A stretch of 64,000 nucleotides of DNA from a virus, in IMG/VR virus record IMGVR_UViG_3300050343_000230, positions 1 through 64,000 of that record; one strand, 5' to 3'. The notes beneath the pieces were generated by a model. That model did no database searches, was not told the origin of the DNA, and worked only from the letters and a program-made list of their open reading frames with translations. Below are positions 39,586 through 48,993 of this stretch, in pieces. Every line of letters starts with the position of its first letter. The first letter of the stretch is position 1. Both the position numbers and the translations under genes were made by a program.

Positions 39586-41016
39586 ATGACATTACAACTA
39601 GGCGGCGACGGTGTAATTACAGGTTGTACTTCTCTTCAAGAACCTGATCTTACTGTTAGTGGTTTAACAATTAATGGCGCTCTAGAAGCTCCAAAAGCAA
39701 TCGTTAGTTCTGGTACTGCTGCAGAACCTTCTTATACGTTTAGTGGTGATATAGATACAGGTTTATATTATGCAGGCACTAACACTATTGGTGTGTCTAC
39801 TAATGGCACCCCTGCAGTAATAGTTAACGCTGTTCGCCAAGTGCTAGTGGGAACGACTAGTGCGCGTAGCGATTTTAATAACGGTACTGCATCTTGCAAA
39901 GTGCAGTTAGAAGGTACTAACTTTCCTTCTTCAAGTATTTCAATTACACGAAACTCTAGCGGTGTAGGAGCCCCCGCTCTTGAACTTGCAAAAACAAAAA
40001 GTACCGATGTTGGAGGAGTTGCGGCTGTTGTAGCTAATGACAAGCTTGGAACCATTAATTTTTCCGGATCGGATGGAACAGATCTTATCCGTGGTGCCAG
40101 GATTGAAGCTCACGTAGACGGTACACCTGGCACTGATGACATGCCAGGTCGCCTAGTGTTCTTAACTACTGCAGCTGGTATGGCATCACCAGCCGAACGT
40201 TTGAGAATTAATAAGGAAGGTAAGCTGTTGGTGGGGATTACTAGTGATTTTGGATCAGGTTCTGCCGGAGATCTTATTCAAGCTGCGTCAGGTTCAGGAG
40301 GTCATCTTTTACTTGGAAGAGAAGACTCCGCAGTAAGTGCCAATGAAACTATGGGACTTATCCGTGGCTATAGTTACGCAGGTAGCGTATGGGGAGAAGC
40401 TGCAAGAATTTCTCTTCAAGCTGATTCTAATCACATATCTACATCTAAACCCGGTCGCATACTTTTCTCCATTACTCCTGATAGTGCGACTACCCCTACG
40501 GAGCGTTTTAGACTTGATAATGAGGGTAGAGTTGATCATTTTGCTAGTGACGCAAATGCTTATGACTTACATGTCGCAGACAGTGGTGCTACTGACGTAG
40601 CTTTTGCGGTTAAAAGTGGTGCGACTAGCCTTGACGACGGCACCCTAGTCATGAACATATTGGCAGATGGTGATATAGAAAATGCAACTGGTAGGTACAC
40701 ACAAATTTCTGATCTTAAATTCAAAGAAAATATTATAAATGCTTCATCTCAATGGGAAGATCTTAAAGCGATTAGAATAGTAAACTTTAACTTCAAAGAA
40801 GAAAAAAATTGGGGTACGCACAAGCAAATTGGTGTTGTCGCTCAAGAAATTGAGGCTGTTTCTCCTGGTCTTGTTTGTCAAAGAAAAGAGGAAAATGGCG
40901 AAGAGTATAAATCCGTTGCATACTCCGTGCTCTATATGAAGGCAGTCAAAGCTCTTCAAGAAGCGATAGAGCGTATCGAAACCCTTGAACAACGCCTAAC
41001 TGATGCTGGCCTTTGA
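39586..41016 (+). CDS. Fibre with self-cleaving S74 chaperone domain
   Basis: 476 residues. Fibre body with GDIDTGLYYAGTNTIGVSTN modules; the last 100 residues are an intramolecular chaperone (peptidase S74): catalytic SDLKFKENI near residue 378, then WEDLKAIRIVNFNF, IGVVAQEIEAVSPGLV and a C-terminal coiled coil (ALQEAIERIETLEQRL). The domain trimerises the fibre and then cuts itself off at the Ser. Paralogue of the next gene. Confidence 0.9.
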   Translation: MTLQLGGDGVITGCTSLQEPDLTVSGLTINGALEAPKAIVSSGTAAEPSYTFSGDIDTGLYYAGTNTIGVSTNGTPAVIVNAVRQVLVGTTSARSDFNNGTASCKVQLEGTNFPSSSISITRNSSGVGAPALELAKTKSTDVGGVAAVVANDKLGTINFSGSDGTDLIRGARIEAHVDGTPGTDDMPGRLVFLTTAAGMASPAERLRINKEGKLLVGITSDFGSGSAGDLIQAASGSGGHLLLGREDSAVSANETMGLIRGYSYAGSVWGEAARISLQADSNHISTSKPGRILFSITPDSATTPTERFRLDNEGRVDHFASDANAYDLHVADSGATDVAFAVKSGATSLDDGTLVMNILADGDIENATGRYTQISDLKFKENIINASSQWEDLKAIRIVNFNFKEEKNWGTHKQIGVVAQEIEAVSPGLVCQRKEENGEEYKSVAYSVLYMKAVKALQEAIERIETLEQRLTDAGL

Positions 41017-41039
41017 TCTTAAATAAAAATCTCTCACGT

Positions 41040-41049
41040 TAGAATAGTT
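41040..41049 (+). promoter_or_regulatory. Promoter-like element TAGAATAGTT
   Basis: Ends 19 bases before the ATG at 41069. The same ten bases occur on the other strand at 47135-47126. Confidence 0.45.
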
Positions 41050-41068
41050 AAAAAGTAGTTGGTAAAAA

Positions 41069-42829
41069 ATGTCTGGCGTTCTTCGTTTAAGCAATAACGT
41101 TACTGGTCGCAGCACCATTGTTGCTTCTGCAAATACTGACCAGACTTTTACTTTGCCTTCAATTGGCGGTACACTGTTAACTGGTGGAAGCAGCTTAGAA
41201 GTAATATTTCCTCCAGGAACAGAAGCCTTACCTGGTCTTCATGTACAAGGTGATGTAGATACAGGTTTATATGCTCCTGCAGCAAATTCATTAGGTATTT
41301 CTACGGCAGGATCCCAGCGCCTAATAATTGACGCTTCTGGCAGGGTTGGAATTGGAAATTCAACTATGTACCAATACTTAGAAGTAGGCTTTACTGACGA
41401 CAATGCTACTTTTCAAGGCACTGGTGCTTTCGGAGATTGGGGTGCAGGTTCTAGAGGGATTTTACTTGAAAACAAAAGTTCTACTACTGGCTCTAAAGTA
41501 TTAGCTCAATTTAGAAACACTGCTAATGATTGGTTTGCAGGCACCGCTCATAATGGAACTAACACTGATTTTATACTTCAGCGTGAAAATTTTGATCCTA
41601 CCCTAATAGTTAGTGCCGAGGGCAGGCTGTTGATGGGCACACCGTCTGATATTACTGGTAGTACAAATTATATTCTCCAAGCTGCAACCACAGGTGGTGG
41701 AAGTATAGCTCTTGCTAGAAATGATGGGACAGTAGGAGTAAATGAATCCATGGGGAGGATTACCTTTTATGGTAATGACGGGGGAACTTATGAAGCTGTT
41801 GGTCAAATTGATTGTCAAGCAGATGATCCTCATGCAGCAGGTGACAAACCAGGTCGCCTAGTGTTCTCCACTACTGCAGATGGTGCGTCAGCAGTAACTG
41901 AGCGAATGCGACTGGACAGTTCGGGTTCGTTGTTGATTGGGTCTACTCAAAATCAGATAGTTGGAAGAGGATCTATTGGCGGACGTCTTCAAGTTAGTGC
42001 TGATGACAACGAAGCAGCAATAACAATTAAAAGAGCCACTGCGGGTGCATTCGGTAGCTATCTTGGCCTTGGTAAAGCGAGAGGAACACTAGCGTCACCT
42101 AGCATCGTTCTAGATGGTGATGAACTTGGAACAATTTCTTTTGGAGCTTATGACGGAACAGACTACGCATCATTTGCTGCACAAATCACAGCTATTGTAG
42201 ATGGTCTTACCGGTGAAAATAACACTCCAGGGAAGCTTCATATCTATACGACTCCTGCTGGAGGTAGTCAATCATTGGCACGAATGCAGATAGATGCTCG
42301 TGGGCAGTTTATAGCTATATCAGATGGAACAGGCTCTGTTGACAATATGTTATCAACTCTAGGTGCCAGTAGTAGTAGCACAAAACTACTTTCTTGTCGG
42401 CGTAATGCAACTAGTGAAAATTTTGGATCAGGAACAGAAGTCTGTGTAATCCGAAGAAATGGAGATCTTGATAACACGAACAATTCGTATGGCGCTCTTT
42501 CTGATATTAAACTAAAAGAAAATATCGTTGATGCTGGCTCTCAGTGGGAGGACTTAAAAGCAATTCGGTTCCGTAAATACAATTACAAAAAAGAAACCAG
42601 AAACGATACGCTTACGCAACTAGGTGTTATTGCACAAGAGCTTGAACTTGTTTCCCCTGGCCTGGTTACCACTACTCCAGACCTGGACGAAAACGATGTT
42701 GATCTTGGCACAACTACTAAAAGTGTCAAATATTCGGTGTTAACCCTGAAAGCACTTGTTGCATTACAAGAAGCCATGACTCGAATTGAAGCTCTTGAAA
42801 CCGAAGTCAGCTCACTTCGAGCTAAATGA
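41069..42829 (+). CDS. Second S74-chaperone fibre (586 aa)
   Basis: Paralogue of the upstream gene: shared GDVDTGLYAPAANSLGIST module, a body with several RMRLDSSGSLLIGS-type repeats, and an S74 end with SDIKLKENI near residue 479, QWEDLKAIRFRKYNYKKE and LTQLGVIAQELELVSPGLV. A 10-residue insertion before the final coiled coil sets it apart. The N-terminus (LRLSNNVTGRSTIVASANTD) is different, so the two may attach at different sites or compete for one. Confidence 0.9.
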   Translation: MSGVLRLSNNVTGRSTIVASANTDQTFTLPSIGGTLLTGGSSLEVIFPPGTEALPGLHVQGDVDTGLYAPAANSLGISTAGSQRLIIDASGRVGIGNSTMYQYLEVGFTDDNATFQGTGAFGDWGAGSRGILLENKSSTTGSKVLAQFRNTANDWFAGTAHNGTNTDFILQRENFDPTLIVSAEGRLLMGTPSDITGSTNYILQAATTGGGSIALARNDGTVGVNESMGRITFYGNDGGTYEAVGQIDCQADDPHAAGDKPGRLVFSTTADGASAVTERMRLDSSGSLLIGSTQNQIVGRGSIGGRLQVSADDNEAAITIKRATAGAFGSYLGLGKARGTLASPSIVLDGDELGTISFGAYDGTDYASFAAQITAIVDGLTGENNTPGKLHIYTTPAGGSQSLARMQIDARGQFIAISDGTGSVDNMLSTLGASSSSTKLLSCRRNATSENFGSGTEVCVIRRNGDLDNTNNSYGALSDIKLKENIVDAGSQWEDLKAIRFRKYNYKKETRNDTLTQLGVIAQELELVSPGLVTTTPDLDENDVDLGTTTKSVKYSVLTLKALVALQEAMTRIEALETEVSSLRAK

Positions 42830-42858
42830 TTTAAACTAGTATTACTAGGACGTAAAAA

Positions 42859-45651
42859 ATGAGTACGCTACGCGCATCTAATTTGATTCATGGTACTACA
42901 AGTATCAACAACATTGTTCTAGATGGACAAGGTCGCGCAATTTTTGGCCCTAATAGTTCTTTTGGTCGCGCTGCTCTTTATGTAGATCCGCAAACTAATA
43001 GAATAGGAGTTAACAAGGAGACTCCTACTGTTGCTTTAGATGTTGATGGCTCTATTAATGCAACAGGAAGTCTTAATTTTAGTGGTACTTTAAATCTTAC
43101 AGCAGATTTAGCAGTTGATACAAATACTTTATACGTAAATTCAACTACTAATCGTGTCGGACTTAAAAATAGTTCTCCTCAGTCTTTGCTACAAATTGGG
43201 TCTAGCACACCAGATGAAGAAGTTTATATTACTTTTGGTAAAACACTAGCATCCACTCAAACTAATCTACCTGTTATTGGACAGACGTCGCTTGATGGCG
43301 TAAGTAATGATTTAGCTATTGCTACTCGTTCTAGCACCGGAAAATTATTATTTTATACAGGGGCAGCTAACATTGCTAATATTGGTATAGGTACAAGTGA
43401 TAATAAAGCCCGTCTTCAAATTAATGAAGAAGGTCAACTTTTAGTTAACCCAAACAATGCATCAACAGGTGCAGCTGAAGCGGTTGTTATTTATGGTTAT
43501 GGTGATAGTAACAATATCTTAAAAGTATATGGCGCAGACGTAACTGCCGCGCCTTTTACATCCTTAGGTATAAATGGTGATATCGCATATGTAACAGGAG
43601 GCAACAACGGCACTGCATTTTGCAATCTAGCCCTCAGATGTACGCCTGCCACCGGAGTGGAAGCAACAGAATTATTTATATCAAGCAATGATGGTACATA
43701 TGCTGCCTTCTTTGGTGGAGATGCAAGCAGTAATGTTACGAACAGTAGCAATAATGTTCAAGTATATGGAGGAACTACTAACCGACCAAGACTTAGCCTG
43801 ATAACGAGTGATACCAGCATCGGAGATACCGCTGAGCTAGGTCGCTTTAACTGGTGGAATAACGACGGAGGGACATACGATGAGCTTGCGTATATGCGTG
43901 TTCTTGCTGATCAAGCCTTTAGTGCTGGTAATAAAGGATCACGTATTACCTGGGGCACTACGGCTAATGGTGCTACAACACCTACTGATCATATGATCTT
44001 GAGTTCGGCAGGTGATTTAACAGTTAGTAACGTTTTAAACGTAAGAGAAGCAATTGATTTAGCCGATAATGATGTCTTGCGCTTTGGCAGTGGTGATGAT
44101 TGTCAGATGGTGCATGATGGCTCACATTTCTATATTAAATTATTAGCTGATGACGACTTAATTATTAAAGATGAAAACAACGACGTAACTGCACTTAGGC
44201 TTGATTCTAGTGCTCGTCGTCTTTATGTTCAAGATAATATATACGCTGGTTATAACTTAACTGATTACAATAGCGGTACAAGTAATGCTGTAACTACATA
44301 CTGTAGAGATGCTGCTAATCAAGCTGCTGATACATGGACTGCCTATGCAAGTATCACTGCTGATTTCCGTGGTAATGCAAATGAAACAACTACTGAATCT
44401 ACACATCATTTTATTTCAGAAATAAAAGACCGAGCGGGTAATAGAACTGTTATTAACAAACTCGATGTTAACGGATCGCATTGGGCCTTTGGAAGTGTGT
44501 ATGCAGGACGGACGCAAAATTCTACAACCAGTACAGCTACAAATTACTATCAGCGTACTGGTAATGGCTATGGATTTCATAGTTATAACAGCATACCGTA
44601 TGCGACGGGTAAGAAATATGGAACTACCTATCGCGCTTATATAAAAATGAGTGCAGTATTTGATGATGCAGATGATAGAAAAGCTTTGTATGGGATCAAA
44701 TCAGATGCTGATAGTGTTATTGATTACGACGCAGATCAATATTTAGCCTGCTCTGCAATGGGGCGGTTTGATGTAAAAGGTGGTATTCGATCAGGGCGTG
44801 TTGAATCAGATGAAGCATCTCCTAACCAAATTTATGCACCAGTAGGCTGGGGTGGTGGTACTGGCATATTATCGTACACAACCAATAGTAATTCTTACAC
44901 TGCAATTTATGGACGCACTACAGCTAATACCGATCCTGTCTTACGCGTCCGTGTTAACCAAAGTGCTGATAAAGTACGTATTCAATCAAACGGTCAAGCT
45001 TATACAGATGGAGCTTGGAACAATGTCCCTGCTGACTATGCAGAATATTTTGAATGGGAAGATGGTAACCTTAACGATGAAGATAGAAGGGGTTTGCCTG
45101 TAGTCTTAGTTCAAGATGGCAAAATTCGTATTGCAACAACGGAAGACGATAGTGAAAGTATTATCGGTGTTATTTCAGCTTATCCAGCATTTGTTGGCGA
45201 TGCAGCGGAATTATCTTGGCATGGAATGTATGAGAAAGATTCTTTTGGTAAACCTGTTGAAGAAGACGAGTTATGGTTGATTTGGAACAAAGACTATAAA
45301 GATGGACTCCCTATCAACCAGCCAATTGCAAGTGACCCAGATACCTGGGGAGCTTCTGACGGTTTTCCTTTGTCAGATCTTCCAGGCATTGAAAAAGCCA
45401 TGGCTGATGGAGTAGATACAGGCATTCCACGCTGGGCGATTGCTCAAAATTGCATTGTCAATAAGCCAAAGCAAATTGTATCAAGTGCTTATGATGCAAG
45501 TAAAGCCTATATTCCAAGATCAGAACGTAAGGAATGGGATACTGTTGGTTTAATTGGAAAATTACCAGTAGTTAAAGGTTCTCCTATAGGTTCTAGGTGG
45601 ATTAAGATGGGTGAGTTGTCCGATACCTTAGATCGTTATTTTGTCCGTTAA
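42859..45651 (+). CDS. Fibre with Peptidase_G2 self-cleaving end (930 aa)
   Basis: Long fibre with modules shared with its neighbours (NRIGVNKETPTVALDVDGSI). The last 210 residues match the Peptidase_G2 (IMC autoproteolytic) domain: VPADYAEYFEWEDGNLNDED, then GLPVVLVQDGKIRIATTEDD, IIGVISAYPAFVGDAAELSW and HGMYEKDSFGKP. Like S74 it helps folding and then cleaves itself. A mid-chain part (HDGSHFYIKLLADDDLIIKD) resembles other virus fibre knobs. Probably a third receptor-binding fibre. Confidence 0.88.
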   Translation: MSTLRASNLIHGTTSINNIVLDGQGRAIFGPNSSFGRAALYVDPQTNRIGVNKETPTVALDVDGSINATGSLNFSGTLNLTADLAVDTNTLYVNSTTNRVGLKNSSPQSLLQIGSSTPDEEVYITFGKTLASTQTNLPVIGQTSLDGVSNDLAIATRSSTGKLLFYTGAANIANIGIGTSDNKARLQINEEGQLLVNPNNASTGAAEAVVIYGYGDSNNILKVYGADVTAAPFTSLGINGDIAYVTGGNNGTAFCNLALRCTPATGVEATELFISSNDGTYAAFFGGDASSNVTNSSNNVQVYGGTTNRPRLSLITSDTSIGDTAELGRFNWWNNDGGTYDELAYMRVLADQAFSAGNKGSRITWGTTANGATTPTDHMILSSAGDLTVSNVLNVREAIDLADNDVLRFGSGDDCQMVHDGSHFYIKLLADDDLIIKDENNDVTALRLDSSARRLYVQDNIYAGYNLTDYNSGTSNAVTTYCRDAANQAADTWTAYASITADFRGNANETTTESTHHFISEIKDRAGNRTVINKLDVNGSHWAFGSVYAGRTQNSTTSTATNYYQRTGNGYGFHSYNSIPYATGKKYGTTYRAYIKMSAVFDDADDRKALYGIKSDADSVIDYDADQYLACSAMGRFDVKGGIRSGRVESDEASPNQIYAPVGWGGGTGILSYTTNSNSYTAIYGRTTANTDPVLRVRVNQSADKVRIQSNGQAYTDGAWNNVPADYAEYFEWEDGNLNDEDRRGLPVVLVQDGKIRIATTEDDSESIIGVISAYPAFVGDAAELSWHGMYEKDSFGKPVEEDELWLIWNKDYKDGLPINQPIASDPDTWGASDGFPLSDLPGIEKAMADGVDTGIPRWAIAQNCIVNKPKQIVSSAYDASKAYIPRSERKEWDTVGLIGKLPVVKGSPIGSRWIKMGELSDTLDRYFVR

Positions 45652-45655
45652 CTGC

Positions 45656-45665
45656 TATAGTATTT
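45656..45665 (+). promoter_or_regulatory. Promoter-like element TATAGTATTT
   Basis: Ends 18 bases before the ATG at 45684, at the start of the lysis group. A weaker copy of the recurring element. Confidence 0.35.
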
Positions 45666-45683
45666 AGTGTTTAAACAAGACTA

Positions 45684-45863
45684 ATGGCCTGTAAAAAAAG
45701 TGAATTGATCGAAGCTATTAATACTTTGATCAGTGCAGTATCAACGAGGAACCAGAAGCTCTTAGCTTTTAGTTCTGAAGAGCTTTCATCTTGTATTGAT
45801 ACACTTGAATTCGAGCCAGAAGAGGAGATGATTAATGACGATCAACCTGAGCAAGTCGGCTAA
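45684..45863 (+). CDS. Hypothetical small protein (59 aa)
   Basis: Two-helix acidic protein (KKSELIEAINTLISAVSTRN, LSSCIDTLEFEPEEE). It overlaps the endolysin start by 29 bases in another frame, so the pair is translationally linked. Not recognised; could be an endolysin partner. Confidence 0.55.
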   Translation: MACKKSELIEAINTLISAVSTRNQKLLAFSSEELSSCIDTLEFEPEEEMINDDQPEQVG

Positions 45864-46518
45864 GTACTACAAGGAAGAATCACATCAGTTAGCTGCCTGG
45901 AACTGGCTAGAAAGTCAGCTATCTGATGCTGTCCTTGATGAGTTTGCTGAACTGTATCGTGCTGGGCCTGTTAACCCCAGCACTAAAATCATCACACCAC
46001 AGATCTGTCAACAGTTAACTGGTTATTCAGCCAGTTCTTTTGACGATACTTTCTGTGGTGACTTTAATAAGTTGCTAACGATGACTGGCTTTGACAAGCA
46101 CAGAGAAGCAATGTGCATGTTGATTGCTAATCTCATGCACGAAACTGGCAACTTTAAGTGGATGTCTGAGATTGCTGATGGCTCAGCGTATGAAGGACGT
46201 CAAGATCTCGGAAATACGTCCCCTGGTGACGGGAAAAAATATAAAGGGGCCGGAGTCTTGATGCTGACAGGTAAGTACAATTACTCACGTGCAGCAGAGA
46301 AATTACAAGACCCGCTTATCTTGGAACGCGGATGGAAATATGTAACTGATCAGTATCCGTTTAGGTCCGCCTTAGGCTGGATTGAAGATAATGATTTGTT
46401 AAATGTCTGTCTTACAAAAGGATTCGACGACTGTTGCTACCGAATCAACGGAGGTTGGAACGGGTATGACGACCGGGCCGCAAAATTCTCCATCACTAAA
46501 AACGTATTCGGCGTTTAG
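45835..46518 (+). CDS. GH19 endolysin (chitinase-type lysozyme)
   Basis: 227 residues. GH19 marks: catalytic Glu103 in LMHETGNFKWMSE, the second acid region AYEGRQDLGNTSPGDGKKY, KGAGVLMLTGKYNYSRA (family YKGRG...L.G..NY), and the terminal RINGGWNGYDDRAAKF. It hydrolyses peptidoglycan and is the more likely lysis enzyme because small membrane proteins follow it directly. No signal peptide, so it would need a holin. Confidence 0.92.
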   Translation: MTINLSKSAKYYKEESHQLAAWNWLESQLSDAVLDEFAELYRAGPVNPSTKIITPQICQQLTGYSASSFDDTFCGDFNKLLTMTGFDKHREAMCMLIANLMHETGNFKWMSEIADGSAYEGRQDLGNTSPGDGKKYKGAGVLMLTGKYNYSRAAEKLQDPLILERGWKYVTDQYPFRSALGWIEDNDLLNVCLTKGFDDCCYRINGGWNGYDDRAAKFSITKNVFGV

Positions 46519-46597
46519 TTCTACCGTCAGTGTGTTCTTAGGCATATGGGCTTTAACGTCCGTTACTATTTTATTGCGAGCAATGAACTATGTCTAA
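46466..46597 (+). CDS. Small single-span membrane protein, holin candidate (43 aa)
   Basis: Starts inside the endolysin gene in another frame; GGAGG at about 46450-46454 lies 11 bases before ATG. After a short polar part comes FSSTVSVFLGIWALTSVTIL, one membrane helix, with LRAMNYV as a positive end. A tiny membrane protein coupled to an endolysin fits a pinholin or antiholin. The overlap lets it be made only with the endolysin. Evidence is position and hydrophobicity. Confidence 0.55.
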   Translation: MTTGPQNSPSLKTYSAFSSTVSVFLGIWALTSVTILLRAMNYV

Positions 46598-46748
46598 AGA
46601 TAAAAGGATTCGTGTCAACGTTTGCTGGACACAAAGTGGTGAAAACCATTGCAAGACAATGGAAAAAGAAGAAGCCTATGCTCTCAAGCGTTGGTTAGAT
46701 AAGAGCAAAGAAGGCTTTACATATTGGTTTCAAGCACTTGAAAATTAA
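46590..46748 (+). CDS. Hypothetical small protein (52 aa)
   Basis: Overlaps the membrane gene by eight bases. Strand-turn-helix look (RIRVNVCWTQSGENHCKTME, YALKRWLDKSKEGFTYWF) as in small nucleic-acid or nuclease-inhibitor folds. Last rightward gene of the fibre-lysis block; its 3-prime end overlaps the convergent gene by four bases. Not recognised. Confidence 0.6.
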   Translation: MSKDKRIRVNVCWTQSGENHCKTMEKEEAYALKRWLDKSKEGFTYWFQALEN

Positions 46749-46963
46749 TCTTTTCTTCTACGTTTGAGGCGTTTAGAACGCTTAAACGCTTCATCACTCC
46801 ACTCAGGAGCTTCTTTTTTGTACTGCTTGATCGCTTCATCAATCGTATAGGGAAGCATTGCTTCGTTCTTACGACGCTCAAGTTCTTGGGCGATACGATC
46901 TTTATCACTCCTCAAACTCCATGTTGCTAAGAACACAGCATCTGGAGGAGTGACACCCTTCAC
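46745..46963 (-). CDS. Hypothetical basic protein (72 aa)
   Basis: GTG start overlapping the stop of the upstream small membrane gene by four bases (GTGA). Helical with KDRIAQELERRKNEAMLPYT and a strongly basic end (FKRSKRLKRRRKD). Probably translated together with the membrane protein. Function unknown. Confidence 0.6.
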   Translation of the reverse strand: MKGVTPPDAVFLATWSLRSDKDRIAQELERRKNEAMLPYTIDEAIKQYKKEAPEWSDEAFKRSKRLKRRRKD

Positions 46964-47106
46964 TTTTTTACAGAAGGCTTTAACTTAAGTACAGCACGTA
47001 GGACAAGCTGGATCACGCTGTTGTCTTTATACTTAGACATACCAATGATCTCAGACGCTGCAGCAATAATGATCCAAGTAATTGGACTGGATAAAATTTC
47101 TTGCAT
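46960..47106 (-). CDS. Small membrane protein (48 aa)
   Basis: MQEILSSPITWIIIAAASEI starts the protein with one membrane helix of about 20 residues, followed by GMSKYKDNS and a basic amphipathic helix (VIQLVLRAVLKLKPSVKK). I recall close relatives of this small protein in T4-like cyanophages, function unknown. A promoter-like element lies 19 bases upstream. It could be a holin-like protein near the lysis group. Confidence 0.7.
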   Translation of the reverse strand: MQEILSSPITWIIIAAASEIIGMSKYKDNSVIQLVLRAVLKLKPSVKK

Positions 47107-47125
47107 GATAGAACTAATGAAGTAT

Positions 47126-47135
47126 AACTATTCTA
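47126..47135 (-). promoter_or_regulatory. Promoter-like element TAGAATAGTT
   Basis: Reads 47135 to 47126 on the minus strand, ending 19 bases before the ATG at 47106; identical to the element at 41040 on the plus strand. Confidence 0.45.
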
Positions 47136-47864
47136 ACGATCAAATTTTTCGTCGTTTTCATGCGGCGTATAAACAGTAAATTTATATTTACTTTTTGTTT
47201 CTGTTTTGGTTTCCCAGAAGTAATCTTCTGATTCCCCTAAACGCCCCCACTTAGCATTTGGATATTCGACATTGAAGTACCTGGTCGAGACAAGAAAATC
47301 GGGTGTCTTAAGTTCTTCTGGCGACAAACTAGGGTCAGTAATACAACATCGGTTGTTGGGGTACGCTGCGAATTGACCATTTCGCAATGCAATGACATTG
47401 AAGGATTTATGTTCGTCTGGCGTTTCTGCGAAAGATAAATCAGTCCTAGAGCGGTCCCCATTAAAACTGTCAATAGTAAACAGATAATCTCCGGAGAGAG
47501 AACCGTGGGTTTTGGTTCTGATTTCCCAGCCCATTGTGTAGGTAAGATTTTTTTCCAAGGTGGTAATGTCATAGCTAAAGCAATTCCAAAATTGAAGTTC
47601 TTCTAAAGGCAGATCAGGTGTGGGTGCTTCTGGTATTTCTGGATGATCTGAATCCCATACTAAGAAAGCAGAAATAGGAAGCTTGTCGTATAACGCACCA
47701 TATGACGGTATGAACGTCTCGAAGTAAAAGCACCGCCCTGGAAGGGATTTAATACTGACCCAATAACCAAGCACATACTCACCATGCCCATCACGCATAT
47801 CGCGTAAGTACTCTTTACGTACCCAAACTTTTTGTGCGGGTGCATTCGTAATCAGTGTTGACAC
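47133..47864 (-). CDS. Hypothetical protein (243 aa)
   Basis: GTG start. Beta-rich with many aromatics (WVRKEYLRDMRDGHGEYVLG, PGRCFYFETFIPSYGALYDK) and no membrane segment. Not recognised. It may be a structural or surface protein made separately from the rightward blocks. Follows the 54-residue gene by four bases. Confidence 0.65.
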   Translation of the reverse strand: MSTLITNAPAQKVWVRKEYLRDMRDGHGEYVLGYWVSIKSLPGRCFYFETFIPSYGALYDKLPISAFLVWDSDHPEIPEAPTPDLPLEELQFWNCFSYDITTLEKNLTYTMGWEIRTKTHGSLSGDYLFTIDSFNGDRSRTDLSFAETPDEHKSFNVIALRNGQFAAYPNNRCCITDPSLSPEELKTPDFLVSTRYFNVEYPNAKWGRLGESEDYFWETKTETKSKYKFTVYTPHENDEKFDR

Positions 47865-47868
47865 CTAA

Positions 47869-48033
47869 TCACACATCGTATTCACGGCACTCTAACGCCC
47901 ATGGCTCTAGCCTGCAATACTCTTTAAACGCTTCTGTTGGACGAGAAGATAACTTTATATCTGTTTTATTTTTTGTTCCTTCCCAATAGCTTCTAATCAA
48001 ATCAACAGGGGATGTTACTAATGGATTAGTCAT
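47869..48033 (-). CDS. Hypothetical small protein (54 aa)
   Basis: Reads MTNPLVTSPVDLIRSYWEGT, then LSSRPTEAFKEYCRLEPW and ends ALECREYDV. The end resembles short cyanophage proteins with an E.C..Y motif. ATG at 48033 follows the stop of the 311-residue gene by 24 bases. Function unknown. Confidence 0.6.
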   Translation of the reverse strand: MTNPLVTSPVDLIRSYWEGTKNKTDIKLSSRPTEAFKEYCRLEPWALECREYDV

Positions 48034-48057
48034 CACATATTTATCAGTCAGTATAGT

Positions 48058-48993
48058 TTACTGGGAGGTAGCGAAAGGAGCGAAGACCCCTGATGGGAAA
48101 CGCTCATCATATGAATGATCTCTATCCCACGCTGCTTTCCATTCAGACAGCGAATGGTTAGGAGGAATCGTATTATACCAATTCTCTGTTGCATCTAAAT
48201 TAATCTTGCTACCCTCATTTGGCGCTTCTAAATCAGGACCAATGACCCACGTTAAAGGGTTTTTTGTCACAGTATTTTCAAAATTTACTTGCACAAAAAT
48301 TCCTGATGCAATCTCCGAAAATACAGGTGTATAAGCACTTAGTTCATTAAGCGTGACAGTTTGCGTAACTACCTGAGGGATTTCCAGGAACCCTGCACTG
48401 CTGTTTCCAAAATCTTCTTGCAACATATAAGCAACAAGAAAATCTTCAGTCATAATAAAGTTTTCTTCAATCTCTGAAAACTCAACAACTAAACCAACTC
48501 CATACTGGAATAGTTCATTGCGTGTAGCAGACACGCAGAACATGTACTCACCTGGAACAAGGTCGTAAAATAATTCGTCGCCCTTGTTATAAGCTTTTGG
48601 ATCATATGTATTGTATAAATCTGACTGACCACCTGCTACATCACCCTTGTAGGCACGGGGTTCTTGATGAATAACCCGACTTTCAATCGGGTTTTTATTC
48701 ATGTCATAGAAAGCAATCTCAAAACGAGTGGAGGTATCACTAAACCGATTGGTAGGTACGTAGTTACTAGTAGCTAATTTAGTGCCTGCTTTAATAGCAA
48801 TTATGCAAGCATCATCTAATAGTGTAAGTTTGAACCAGTTGTTATAAGTGTCATTGCCATACCCCCCTTGAATGATCTGACTTTTTGGTCCAAGCGTTCC
48901 TGTAAGAAGACGCAAGGATGTGCGATCAAAACGACCTAGGTTAAGGGGATTAAATTGTGATCGCTCCCTTTGAGGTACGCTCGGGTTCGTCAT
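48058..48993 (-). CDS. Hypothetical beta-rich protein (311 aa)
   Basis: GNDTYNNWFKLTLLDDACII and YDLVPGEYMFCVSATRNELF resemble pre-peptidase/bacterial jelly-roll modules that bind surfaces. No signal peptide. Overlaps the HNH gene by 44 bases in another frame. A virion or host-contact protein is possible. Confidence 0.6.
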   Translation of the reverse strand: MTNPSVPQRERSQFNPLNLGRFDRTSLRLLTGTLGPKSQIIQGGYGNDTYNNWFKLTLLDDACIIAIKAGTKLATSNYVPTNRFSDTSTRFEIAFYDMNKNPIESRVIHQEPRAYKGDVAGGQSDLYNTYDPKAYNKGDELFYDLVPGEYMFCVSATRNELFQYGVGLVVEFSEIEENFIMTEDFLVAYMLQEDFGNSSAGFLEIPQVVTQTVTLNELSAYTPVFSEIASGIFVQVNFENTVTKNPLTWVIGPDLEAPNEGSKINLDATENWYNTIPPNHSLSEWKAAWDRDHSYDERFPSGVFAPFATSQ

